Assembly (NCBI RefSeq): GCF_020740795.1
Contig: NC_067289.1
Coordinates: forward strand, 25,724,108-25,788,107
Source of the DNA: Apus apus
Taxonomy: Eukaryota > Chordata > Aves > Apodiformes > Apodidae
Length of the DNA stretch: 64,000 nucleotides
Reading direction: 5' to 3'
Part shown: in pieces, positions 1 to 11,739 of the stretch
Numbering within the stretch: the first letter of the stretch is position 1
Layout: each line of letters opens with the position of its first letter
Position numbers and translations under genes: made by a program
Notes under the pieces: model-generated
Seen by the model: only the letters and a program-made list of their open reading frames with translations
What the model was told of the DNA's origin: nothing
Databases searched by the model: none

Positions 1-2895
1 TGCAGGTGGGTGTGTGGCTCCTGGTGAGGAAACAGCCTGAATCTGTTGCAGTGACCAGATCTAACTGGTGCCTGTGATCTGTGGCTGCTCTGGAAAAGAA
101 GAAACTAATTAGGAAGTTTTGGCCCCTGTTGTTGTTATTCCATATTAGGTCTGGCTTCTGAGGTGCAGAAAGCAAAACCCAACACATTTGTGGAGCTTAG
201 TCTGGGGCAAGATGTGTTCTCAGTGAAGAACCTGCAGAAATGAGAAAGGCAGGGGAGGATTTAAGTCAAATAAACATCAAACCTGTGTTTCTACCTGTAG
301 ATGCTGCTCCCACCTACTGAGCAGCACAAGCCAGTGCTCAGTCCCTCTGGAGCATCTCCTGCCCACAGGCACTGGGCAGGGAGGGTCAGGAGCCTGGGGC
401 ATCTCCTCTGCCCTCCAGTGGGATTCACTGGAACAGGGGCCACCCCAGAGGGAGGGAACACTCAGCTTTCTCAAAGCCCCAAAACACTGGGTATATCCTT
501 CCTGGGAAAAGTCTGAAGTACTGAAGCATATTTCATTTGTTTAAAAATAAACTGCAAAGCACTAAAGCATCTGTAGTTTATTTAAATAAAACCTCCAACA
601 CCAAACCCACAGGTGTTCCGTGGCTGTAGCTGCAGTGCCCCAGCCAGGGGTGCAGTGGAGCCTCCTCGGGGTTCCCTCTTCAGCTGAAGTTGTCCCGCCT
701 GTCGCAAGAGGGAACTGCAGCACAAGGGTAGGAGCTGCTGCTCCTCACGCTGCCTTTCCCTGCAGGACTTGGCGTTTCCAGTGCACCTCTAGCTAGGAAA
801 GCTGCCCGTGTTCTTTCTGACAAATAAGGTTTATTATTTTCTTTAGTCTGTGCGTGGAACTGTCGAGTTTAGAATGTTTTTGAGAAGTTTATCTCTGGAT
901 GGATAAGATCTGGTTACATTTTAGTAGCTTTTTAAGGCTTGCAAAGCTTTTGTTAATTGACTTGTTTGTTATAGTACTTATTAAAGCATATATTTTGCCC
1001 AGCATACAGAATTATTTTTAGAAGGAAAATATAAGTTATAGAAAAAGAAAGGAACAAAGATCCATCTCATGTTCTCCCACAAGCAGGTGGACAGCAAAAG
1101 GTCATCTCCACAGTTGTAGAGAATCCCAGAACCACCTGGAAAAGGAGGGAGAAAATGAGTTGTCTGCAGGACACAGTGGACCATGGAAGAGCCCCTCAGG
1201 AGGATGGTGTCAGCTTCTGCATGGAGATCCTGTGGATTCAGCTGCTTTCAGAAGTGGTAAGTTTGCAGTGTGCAGAGCTCTCAGCTGGGACCATTTGCTG
1301 GGTCTCTGCTGCCCTTGCTATGCTTTTGCTTTATCAGAGGGTTTTTTTCAATTCTGGTCTTGAATTTTGTCCCCTTTCAGTAACTACCGACCTAGCCCAG
1401 GATTGCTGGTTCCAGTTTTTAAGAAAAGGGACTCCTCCCATGTACAAATAAGAGCAAGGCTTCTGTAGGTGTTTCTGCTGGGCAAGGTGCAGTTTAGGGT
1501 GGGTGACTTTATGGCACAAATTCCAAGGCTTGGCTCATACTTTGTTATATTGTTGTTTTCTAATATATGGGAAAATGTAGCATGAAAGATTCTGAAGAAA
1601 CCTTTCATTTTGCTCTAAATAGAGCAATGAAATCATCTTGCTCCATTTTAATCAATGTTTATGGTTAACTGGAATAATCAGATAGAGAAATAATTTATTT
1701 ACGTCTTAGATAAACACAGCATTTTAGAAAGCCTTTCACAATTTAAGTTAATGAATGTATCCTTTTTTCTTTAGCCAGTTTGTGTTTGCTATTGTATCCC
1801 TTGCTGGCATGATCCAATGTTCTCTCAGAGGACACAGATCAAATAAAAAGGTTTTCAGCCTGTGTATGACTTTGCCCAGCACATGAGCAGAAACCACCCA
1901 AGCCAGCATTTGTTTTTGACTGCTGTATCTTCAGCCTAGTAAGTTGTTTTCAACCAGGAAATTCTGGGCTGAACCAAGAACTGGGCCACTCACCACAGCT
2001 GAGTGGTTCAGTTATTTGTTTTTCAGGAGTTAAGATGAGGGAACAACCAGTTGCTTCCATCTCTTTGTCTGGCTGTGTCCAGGGCATCCTGGTAAAACCC
2101 ACGTGCTTGAAAACAATGGTCCCCAGTTACTGGGTTGCTACAGGTGCCCCATGTTGGGACATCACACCTTGCTCCTGTCCTCCTGCACTGCTGCCTCCCC
2201 ACCCACTCCTCCGAAGCCCACTGGGCTTAGCAGCTTGTCCAGGCTGTTGAGATTCAGTGCAAATTCAAGCAACAAATTACATTTCTTTAAATTGTGAGGA
2301 AAATGCCAATTTTCCTTTGGCTGACACAGTAAAAGCCACACCAACAGGTTCCACTAATGTATAAATTATAAAAGGCATCCTGCAGAAAGCTGACATTTCT
2401 TAAGTCATAGATCCCACCATGATTTATGTAGGATGGGTTGGGTTTCCTTCCTGAATAATAATAACTGCAGAGGAAGAAATTCAGTGAAGTTTTAATGTGA
2501 AGGCTCTGACCTGTGTCCTGGGCTGGTCTGTCCCTGGGGGGTGCTCAGCACCCTGCATGCCCCTGAGTTCAGCTCAGGTGAAGGGCACAGGACCCTCAGG
2601 ACTGGGACTCCAGAGTTCCCTCCCTTTCCCAGCACCCAGATGGACCCTCCTGCTCTCCCCCCTGTGTTGCTGTGGCTCTGGGTGTGCAGACCAGGCTGGA
2701 AACCCTGCCCAGCCCACCCTGCCCAGGCAGCTCTGAACCTGTCCTGCTGGAGCACAACGTTGGGGTGACCTCTCCATCATCTGCAGCTCAGCACTGAGAG
2801 ACCCAGCTGAGGTGGCTTCTCATAAATTATGTGCCAGGCAGATTTATTCATGGCAGGTATCAGTGTGCCAGCTAGAAGGGGATTTAACCCCTGGG
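1..2895. other. Intergenic DNA, no gene seen
   Basis: I see no exon with convincing splice sites and no conserved protein; the short open frames overlap in several frames and look random. AATAAA signals on the plus strand occur at 546-551, 585-590 and 1842-1847, the last followed by a TGTGT stretch. Mammalian synteny places PLCH1 on this side, in the STRIT1 orientation, so this could be the distal end of its 3' UTR. That is inference only: no PLCH1 coding sequence is visible. Confidence 0.6.
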
Positions 2896-2899
2896 CAGC

Positions 2900-3225
2900 C
2901 ACCGAAATGAAACTACACAGAGACTGGAATGGGCTCCTCAGGGAAGCGGGAATGGCACCCAGCTTGGCAATACTCAAGAAACATTTGGACAACACCGAGT
3001 GTTGTGAATTTTGGGGTTGTCCTGTTCTGGGGAGGGAGCTGGACTTGGTGATCCAGGCTGTCCGAGGAGGCGGTTGAGCCACCATCCCTGGAGACATCTA
3101 AACAGGCAGATGTGGTGCCAGGGGACAGGGCTGAGTGGTGGAGGTGGCAGAGGTAGGGTGGTGGTTGGACTCGATGATCTTGAAGGTCTTTTCCAACCAG
3201 AGTGATCCCGTGAAAGACAAACCCC
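2900..3225 (+). repeat. CR1 LINE 3' fragments, two tails in tandem
   Basis: The segment around 2906-3054 matches the CR1 3' region (the 'actggaatgggctcctcagg' type motif, then a tail in 'ggacttggtgatcc'). A second tail with 'ggttggactcgatgatctt' followed by 'gaaggtcttttccaacc' begins immediately after and ends near 3214. The same part of the element is thus present twice, suggesting one CR1 inserted into or next to another. The relic carries no usable reverse transcriptase frame. Confidence 0.8.
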
Positions 3226-3229
3226 ACAG

Positions 3230-6200
3230 CATTATCATGTTATTTTTAGAGACCGGTGGGGAACAAATCCAGGAATGGCACCGCACATGTGGGTGTCCAC
3301 ACTGAGGGTGCTGCTTCTCCGTGAGGTTTACAGCTTTGTATCAGGTATCCCAGCATGCAGCTGAAGCCCTCTGCCAAGAGAAGTGACACGTGTAACCTGA
3401 GCCCTAGGACAGAGTGTGTGGAATTAAATATTTAGCAGCTTAATAAATGGAATTTTTCAGGTATTCAAGTGCAGAGTTATCAAATAAATCAACAATCGGT
3501 CTTTATGTTCATGAGGTAAATGTGAGGAGAAGTAATCTCTGGCAATTTCTAAGGGAGCTTTCAAGTGCTAAGATTGGTGTGACTAATAATGCCTCTCATT
3601 TAGATGAATTTCCATGCATATATGTTTTGTGAGTGCAATAATCTGATCGTTTCAGTCTGCAGGTCACAAGAGAGTATGGCAAAGTAATATAACAATTCAA
3701 GGCAAATAAACATAACTTTTGATTTGCTAGTAAATCAAGGTTGTGATTTTTTTAAAGGGAAGAGCTCAATTGAAAGAAAGAAATGTGATTTTTTGAAAAT
3801 CGGTACCAATATTTCAAAGCTATAAAGATTTTATTACTTGGAGCATTCCTGTTGTGAAGATGAGTTGGTATGTCCCTCTAATCTAAAGCAGTGTAGCCTA
3901 CAGTTATTATACAAAACTTACAGGATTTGTAAAACTGAAAGCATTTCTTTGCCAGTCTACTGACTGCTCATGTGGACTTCAGATGTTAGAAGCAGGGATT
4001 ACAGAAATACAGATTTGACCTCCTAATCCTTGGTGTCTAGCCACTGGTGAACTTGTGAGGATTAGAATGTACTCAAAACATATTAGCTATTTAAACACTG
4101 AATATTGCCAGTTTTCTTTGCAATTGTGGGTGATTTTTTAATGAGGTGTCCTGACAGTTGCTTCCTGAATGTCAGACACTAAATCACTCCAACTCAGCAC
4201 AAGTAGCTTAGCAAGGGTACAGATGATGCTGTTACCAAGCAGATACTTGCTTTCCCTATTGTATTCCCAGCATTCCCCAGAGGGGACTGTGCTGCGAAGA
4301 AATTCTGTCTCTGGTACAAAAGAGGAAGAGTTTGCCTCTTACTGAGCTGATAGATGATTGTTTATAGCTGAATCTTTCCCTAACACGTTGTCTAAGAAAG
4401 CGGCACCAACTCTGGGAGAGGGAACCTGGAGCTCGGGACGCCAGGATGTCTGAAGCCCAGATGTTTGTCAGGGCTCTGTGTCTCTGAACAAACACAGCCT
4501 GGATTCCTGCTTCCCATGACACCCCATGAGTACAACCACACGACGGGGTGGGCTGGGGGATGCTCTGGTTGCTGATGTTAGACCTGTGCCCATCTTTGCT
4601 ATGGGAAAGCAGATTCCCAACGCCATGTGGTGCCAGTGTCTCTGTAAGCCTACGTGACCAGTCAGCTGTTAAAGAGCTGTACAGATACATCTCTACTTGT
4701 GTTGGCTCGACTCTTCCTTCTTTTCTTTTGGATTGGGCTCTGGCTTTAATTGCCCCCTTGCCTGGTACCTTTTGAGGGCTGAGCTGTCAGTGCCCCCATG
4801 CTGGGGGTGGGTGCTGGGGATGCTGTTCCATGTGGCAAAGACTCTGGCTGGCACAGCTGCGCTGATGGCTCCCCAGGCCTTCCCTGGCCACCAAGGGGTG
4901 CAGAAACAGCTAAATGGCTTGGACAAGGCTGGTGTCAGGTCCTTCACACCATGGCAGGCTCATACAACTCTGTATGACTGAAGGAATAGCCCAAGGACAG
5001 TGCTCAGTAGAAGAATGCACTTGGTGATATGAGGGGGGATACTTGTGAGCACAGCTAGGGACAATGTTCCTCCCAGCTCTTCTCTAAAGCTTTGGCACAA
5101 AACCCACCCAGCAGCCTGCAGAGGGTCTTGTCTCTCCCCAGGGCCAGTGGCACGTGCAGCCATGCTGGGGGGCAGGGGTGGCAGAGCTGCCAGTCAGCCA
5201 ACCAGTCCCACTGCAGACTCTGCTTTTTCTTTTTATGAATTTTCCTTTTTTTTCTTTTGTTTGTTTGTTTGTGGTTTTTTTTATTGTTTTGTGTTTTTTT
5301 TCTTTGTGAAGTCCCCATGGTTCTAATGAGGAGAAGTTACTATTTTCTAAAACATCAGTATTGATTTCCCTTTAAAATTGCTTTCTCTTCTGGAAGGACT
5401 TGCAGCCCTCTGAGCTTTACTCTCTTCCTCCTCCTAATTTTGGCCTCAATTCACTGAAAGCACTGAAGGCATTTAAAGCATTTCAAGTGCATTCCTAGCT
5501 TGAAGCAGTTAATGGCACTGAAGTCAAGGAGGTTGCTCACAAGACTGCCTTAAGTGAGACAAATGTCTGAGCACTTCAGTGAACTGGAGGCTGAAAAAGA
5601 GATCTCCCTTCTGACCACAACTAACCAGAGTCTGACTCTGTCCATGGAGTGTTTCATCATCCTGGGGCAAACACAGAGGGAAAGGCATACAAAAAGTATA
5701 GTGTCATTTGAAACACACAAAAAAAAGGAGGGAATTGTTTTTCTTGTGTATCATTATTCAGCAGGCAAAAAAGTAGGTGCTTTTTGCCACGAATCATCCT
5801 TGAGTTGTTTCCTAAGCATTGTTCACTCTCCTTGTTTTTTGTATTTTGAAACTGTCCCTCTGCTTTTTTTTTTTTGGCTTTTGGACTGAGATCTATTGTA
5901 GAATTTATGTCTGCAGTTTATTCCTCGGTTCCAAACAGATGTATTGTTTAAAATAATGTCTACATTGTTGCAGTATTCTGTGCTGCAGTTAAAACCTCTG
6001 CATCCTGGACCTCTGCTTTGGACATGCAGAACAATCCTTGCTGGGGTAGCAAAACTTGTGAACAGCAGTGACTCCTGTCCTTGCTGAAGGCAACCAGGCC
6101 TGGAAAGGTCCCAATCTGTGAAGGTCAGATTGTCTTGTTGGGAATAACGTGCTTCCTGGTAGAAACTGTTTCCATTAGATCAGATGTATATCTATAGTTA

Positions 6201-8940
6201 GCAGAACCAAACCAGAGAGGATTCTTAGGGGAGCAGCTGTGCAGCCAATGAAGCTGTTGTATCAGAGAGGTGGTTTTTACAATAAATCTGCTACACAGGG
6301 AACAGAATCATAGTTCTTTTTGCAACAAATTGGATCTTACTCTAAAAACCCTGCTGTGCAGCAAGGCCAGATAAAGAACATAAAGCTTGTGTTATCATTC
6401 TTGTGTCTCAAAATGGCAGGAGACACTGACTGCGTGTGCACGGCATAATGTTACACAGCCCTGAGCTCCATTTCAAGACTATACCCCTTTTGGATAAGCT
6501 GTAATGAATTTCCTTTTGTTACATGGTGCTTGGGGAAGCATTTTTAAGGAGAACCATCTCGTTCAGGAATGCAGAGGACTGGTGAAAGCCAGAAGTGGAG
6601 ACATAACTAGGCACTAGTTGCTGCCAGAGCTGTCACAAACACTGGGAAACCAGTGGGAAATTCTAGGAAGTAGCAGGTCCCAGAAATTCTGCTAGTTCTG
6701 AGATTGCTTAAATTTATGAAAAAGTTGTTACCACATGATTGCTGTTAATTGGTAGGCAGCAGTTTCAGGTCCCAAAATATCCTTTAAGTCCTGTGCTAGG
6801 GGAAGTGGGAGTCTGAGCCTTTAGCCAGAAGCCTTCCTTCTGTCTGCAGAGACTGACAGGTATGGACCTGTGTTAGTGGGCAGACAATAAAGCTCTGTGT
6901 TTCTCTTCTATCTACAGAACTGGAAATAATCCCTCAAAGTACCTGCTTTGAAGTATCTCATTGTACAGACAGAAACATGAGAACCTGGGAGGCAGTGAGC
7001 ACAAACGGAGGAACAGGTTGGTCAATATATTGATTGCAGAAATTGATGAAAACTTCTCTAGGTGACATGACTTGGCTGCAGTTATTTTTCTGTAATTGAT
7101 ATCTAAGAATTCATGCCAAACTCAAAAGACCAAAAAATGGGGGCTGTTTACAGTATGCAATGAAATCAATCCATACACAGCTAAATCATCACTGATCTAA
7201 ACCAACTGCCTCCAGAGAAGTTTTGCCAGAGTTGAAAGCTGCTCGGTCACACAGTGGGTGTTAGCATGGTTTCTAAGGTACTGATCACAGCAATACAAAT
7301 AATTGTATTTCAAATATTCCACGGCCATTCGTTTTTTTGTTCATTCCAGATGAAAGTACTCTGCAGATGGATAGAAGTCCTCTAGCCTGGGGCCCAGAGT
7401 TTCCATTCATCCATCTAGGACAAAAAATATTTTTCCTGTAAAAATAACCAGACACGTAATTGCATTTCCTAAGGATATTTTGAAGGCTGCCTCTCCCAGC
7501 TGTGTTGCAGGGGTAGCATTGAGCATGTCTCTGCACCCTTCTGCTCTGCCTCTGCAACCACAAACTGGGCAGGGAATGGAGAAGGGATCCCTGGAAAGCA
7601 GCTCCTGTGTTCAGGAACAGACCCTTCCTTGGTAGGAAGGCATGTCCATTATAACCAGTTCTAGTCCTTTCAAAATGAAACACTTGAGTTATGAACATGC
7701 TTTAGAACAAAAAGATCATGTTGATATGAAAAGCCAGTATTACTTCCACATGGTGCTCTAGAATCCAACTTTGACTTAATTCTTTTTCTTCAGGCTGTCT
7801 GACATGAAAGCTCTAAGGAAGAAGCAATCTCCACAGTCACTGGAAGAGAGGAAGCAATTCTAGAGAAAGGTGATAATTGAAATTTATTTTTTAATGCAAA
7901 GTATGTAATCTTTAATGCACAAGCACATAAGAAAGGGATAATCCATTTTAGAAGATCTGCAGTGTTTCTGAGCCCTGTCTTGACTTCTGGGAGACCACAA
8001 ACAACTCTTCTGGACTATACAAACATCCAGATTAGATCACCTGAAAACATCCTGTGCATCTGCTATATGGAATGGCTTCTGAACAGCAATTTGTGTCCTT
8101 TTCCATTTTAGAAACACACAGGAAGAGTCCCCATTTCATTTAGTACCTACACACAGCTCTGAAATGGGGTCTGTGTAAGCTGAAGGTTAGACAAAATGTC
8201 CTCCTGTCCCTGAAAAAAAAGCACTGGGTGTTAGGGCTTTTTGCTAACACGTGGTGTACCTCTGTGTCCCTCTGAATGTTCTGCACAGGACTTCATTTCC
8301 TTAATTAACTTTGAGTGAGTTTGTTACGCTTATTGGTTGAAAACTGGCCAGGATCACTCCATGGGATCATGATATGGAGCTCTCCTTTTATGTGATACAA
8401 GCTAACATGCAGCTTGTCCTCTGGCAATTGTCTCCATGTGTTTGCTCTTCTGAATTGGAGACTGCAGTTTGCAGTGATTTATCCTATTTAGGACAAAATA
8501 ATTCTCAGATTATTTTAGGAATGTTCCTCCCTTGAACTTTGATCCTCACTACCCACAGGAGCAATGAAAACCCGAAGACTCTAGATGTACCTCTGTGCTT
8601 TGGGAGGTACAAGATACCTGGGGATGCTCAGCAAGCAACTAATAACTCTAGAAACACATATACAAGTGTTACTGAATGGGACTTGGCTTGGTTTTGTGAT
8701 AGGAGAGACAAGAGGAGAAGACGTGGGAGAGCAGGAATGAACCGGATCCCTGTCACGCTCTAGAAATGTGGATGCACATAAATATTATGTGAACTTACCA
8801 CGGGGTCTGTCATGGCTGTAAAGAGACCACAAAGCAGTTTTTGCCCTCTTCAAAAAATTGTTTTCTCTGAAACAGATGTGCAGTTGCAGGAATAGGAAGA
8901 GGTAACCTTGAGCTCCTGCCTTTTTAGACAATTGGATGCC
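3230..8940. other. Intergenic DNA upstream of STRIT1
   Basis: AT-rich noncoding DNA. A T-rich low-complexity patch lies at about 5225-5310. No exon, RNA gene or recognisable transposon could be supported. The longest open frames (144 codons at 4256-4690 minus, 137 codons at 7285-7698 minus) show no family resemblance and no splice context. Confidence 0.55.
5225..5310. repeat. T-rich low-complexity tract
   Basis: Runs of T interrupted by single G and C, including four GTTT units, spanning roughly 85 bases. The pattern is simple-sequence. Reading frames over it (phenylalanine-rich on plus, lysine-rich on minus) are artefacts of composition. Confidence 0.8.
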
Positions 8941-8971
8941 AGCAGCCAAGCACTGGCAGCAGGGAGCACGG

Positions 8972-9007
8972 CAGCTGCAGCATGTTCCAAATATTGCTCT
9001 ATTTAAA
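8972..9007 (+). promoter_or_regulatory. STRIT1: Predicted muscle-type core promoter of STRIT1
   Basis: Three elements sit in order within 36 bases: an E-box CAGCTG at 8972-8977, a CArG-like box CCAAATATTG at 8987-8996 (one base off the SRF consensus) and a TATA-like TATTTAAA at 9000-9007. A TSS about 25-30 bases further on would leave a 5' UTR of around 45-50 bases before the start codon at 9081. E-box and SRF inputs suit the heart and slow-muscle expression known for DWORF. The elements are seen; their use is inferred. Confidence 0.5.
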
Positions 9008-9080
9008 GCATCCCGAGGCTCACAAGAACAACTGCAGAGACAAATCTCAAAACTTGCCAATAAAACCAGCAGAGGGGGGA

Positions 9081-9093
9081 ATGGCAGAACGAG
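9081..9093 (+). CDS. STRIT1: STRIT1 coding exon 1 (Met-Ala-Glu-Arg plus one base)
   Basis: Thirteen coding bases ending at the strong donor GAG|GTAAGAT. The ATG context (GGGGGAATGG) has a purine at -3 and G at +4. The phase-1 end joins exon 2 to complete an alanine codon. The exon was located by searching for the mammalian four-residue first exon and is the only well-fitting candidate I found upstream. Confidence 0.88.
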
Positions 9094-11646
9094 GTAAGAT
9101 GCACAATTAGATGTGAATGTAACAATGTATTATTTAAATTCATCAATCTGAGCAAGGTAACATGGAAATACTCAGCTATTTGTATTGCGTGATACACTAT
9201 ATGTTTTACTTTTCAGTAACAAAGTGTACTCAGTTTAAAAGCTAATTCAATTAACAAGTTTAAAGTAATTGGGTGCCTCCCATATTTCTGAATCCTACCA
9301 GTTTTTGTAGCTGTGATTCTGAGTTATGTTTGACAGTGTTTTAAATCCACCATCTGTGTTGCTGAAATCTGAGTGTAAAGCCCAGGTGAGTGTATCCTTA
9401 GTTAGATTTTAACCCAAGTGGCAGTGCTAATTGAAATTTTAATAATGATCTTTTCACTATAAGCACATTTCCACTTACTCCGAGGAGATAAGGCATCTTA
9501 TAAAAATACCTTTTATATTAATTGTCATTTTCTATTTGATTCACTGTGAGAGGTTTGGATGGTGGAACGACTCTAAGTTTAAATGAGGTGTCAGCTGTGT
9601 ACACAGTTATTCAGGTAGTACTTTTCCTTGTAAAAGTAACTTTTTTATACAGCTTCATAGCTACATTAGAAGTTTTTAAAGACTTTTATCTCACTTTTTT
9701 TGCACCTTTCCCACTGGTATCTAAGAAGGACAGTGGAATTCTACTGAACTCAGATACAACAGTTACAGTTACAGTTCTGGATAAAATGTAAACCCCAGAA
9801 AAAAAGAAGATGGCAATTAGCTGAAGTTTATAAGTAATTTTTGGCTGTATTTAGCTTGGAAACCTGGGCTGCTGTGTCCTGTAGTCGAGAACTTGCTTTA
9901 ACTCAAGTCTTGGGGTACCTGTCCTGTTACACATGATCTCATGGTAATTTCTGTTCTTGAGCTATGACACACAAGTTCTCCCAATGGCTCCCATGAAGCT
10001 CTGTCCCTCAGAGCCAGCTGCTTGCTGCCTCTCAATATGTGCCCAGCATTCCTGCTGACCCATCAGGACTTGCCTGCCTCTCCGATCTTACTGCACTGAA
10101 ACTGGGTTCATGTAACAAAGCACCAGGTTCAGTAGACACCAGGGAAGGCAGCACACACCTGCCAGACGTACCCCAGCAGGATCCAGCCCTTTATTTGTAA
10201 TAGGACCTTTAGGGGGAAAAAAAGCAAGGAAGGGGAAATGATTCCCAACAGGAGCAGCTTTACCTTGCAAACTATCAAAGGGATAAAAATCCTTACATGA
10301 AACAGGGACTTCCCTATGGCAAAAGGACACCCAGTTTCAGAGCAGGATTTTATCTTTTTGCTCTGTGGTTGCTTGTTTTATATTTCAGTGGCTGCACAAG
10401 CAGATTTTCTATCTGTATGTTCTCCCTTCCCCTCTTGGTAGATGCACCACGTAGCGTCCCCGTGGGACGTGTTGGTGGTGTGCCTGGCTTTAAAAGAGCA
10501 ATCTGCAAAACCTTAAATTATTGAGTAACCCTCCCAAGTCTGTCTGCTTGATGTAAACCCTGCAAGGTGTTGTGAATAGTTTTACATTATTCATTAATCC
10601 CTTCAAAAACCTGGAAGTCTTTTTAACTGCAGAAAGATGTGCTTTAAAATGTTGCAATATATGTGTAAGTAATGTGATCCCAAAGGTTGATGGGCTGCTC
10701 TCTGGACAGCTTCTGTCATTTGTAGGGGACTGAGAGAAGGGTCTTTGAAATTCTGATGCTGTACAGATCTGTATGAAGGACTAGTCCTGCTCTCTGCATG
10801 CTCCTTGGAGAGCCATGGCCTGCACTGGACTACATGCCTCCATGTCATGTTTTATCTTGTTCCAGTACTAGTGGGCACTCCAGGCAAGATGTCACATTTG
10901 TGACATTTTCTGACTTGAAAGTGGGGAAAGCTCTTGCAGTGGGTAAATCCATCAACCCAAAGTGCCCGGTATCCCTGTAGGGAGAGGGTAGGAGAGGGAT
11001 GAGTGGGGCACCATGCACAGAGAGCAGGGAGATGAGCTGTGCATCCCTGACCCACTCCTGGCAAACCTCCCTCCGGGGTGTGGGAGCTCATGCAGCATCC
11101 CCTCATTGCAGCCCCCAGGAACACTGATACCAAATAATCACAGTATTTATCATTTACTGTCTGAATCTAATGAGACTTCTAACAGGTGCTGCACATGTGA
11201 GGGATTGAGTCCTGAAACTGCCAGGACAGCTGCTGTCAATGAAGTCCAGTACAGATGTTGTCCTGGTGACCTGTGGAGACCAAGGACAGAGCCATGCTCT
11301 GTCTCCTCCCTGTGCCCTGCTGCTTTTGGAAGTGCTAAGCCTTGTACTGATCTGATTGCAGACACCCCAGCACGGAACTCTCTTGGGGCTTTTGCCAGAA
11401 TTGTCCCTCGAAGGCCTGCCAGGGTGTGGTGACTCCAAGATAAGGCAGCCCAGCTCACTGCTCTTTTTGCTCTGTGACAGTCCTGGTTTATTTCATGTAG
11501 TTAATTCAGTGTCAGTGTAAGGTGGCCTTTCTGAAAAGACCATCTTTTCTCTTTCAGCCCCATTCTCACGCCTTGTTGTACCTCTGCTCCTTGCAGTTGG
11601 CTGGATTGTGGGTTGTGCACTCATGGTTTACATTGTCTTCTCCTGA
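9081..11646 (+). CDS. STRIT1: DWORF micropeptide (small transmembrane regulator of SERCA), two coding exons
   Basis: The CDS joins 9081-9093 and 11558-11646: 102 bases, 33 residues plus stop. Exon 1 gives ATG GCA GAA CGA G with donor GTAAGATG; exon 2 follows TTTTCTCTTTCAG. The product starts [13 protein letters not shown] and continues [20 protein letters not shown], a single membrane helix ending at the C-terminus. This matches mammalian DWORF in its MAE start, the proline before the helix, the GWIVGC core and the YIVFS end; human DWORF is 35 residues. In mammals exon 1 also encodes only the first four residues. DWORF sits in the sarcoplasmic reticulum, binds the SERCA calcium pump and relieves inhibition by phospholamban, sarcolipin and myoregulin. 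The bird form lacks two residues near position 6 compared with human. The gene converges on MME, as in mammals. Confidence 0.93.
9094..11557 (+). other. STRIT1: STRIT1 intron 1
   Basis: A 2,464-base GT-AG intron. It ends in a pyrimidine-rich acceptor (11543-11557). I see no other exon, repeat or RNA gene in it. Confidence 0.85.
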
Positions 11647-11651
11647 TGGAA
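11558..11651 (+). CDS. STRIT1: STRIT1 exon 2, with stop codon and start of 3' UTR
   Basis: Carries residues 5-33 and the TGA stop at 11644-11646. Five bases later the exon ends at GGAA|GTAAGT. A longer open frame over the same bases (from 11522) is a different frame and not the product. The last exon junction lies only 5 bases after the stop, too close to trigger nonsense-mediated decay. Confidence 0.9.
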
Positions 11652-11739
11652 GTAAGTGCCTTCTGCATGTCCTACACCACCCATGCTTTCTTTGGTTTGT
11701 ACTGTCAGCTTTTAAAATGTTTGTTGTTTTTTTTTACAG

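Noticed and set aside
1-2000. PLCH1 3' exon or UTR
   Set aside because: Synteny and AATAAA signals make it possible, but no recognisable coding sequence is present.
4256-4690. 144-codon minus-strand frame
   Set aside because: Composition and lack of any motif suggest chance in intergenic DNA.
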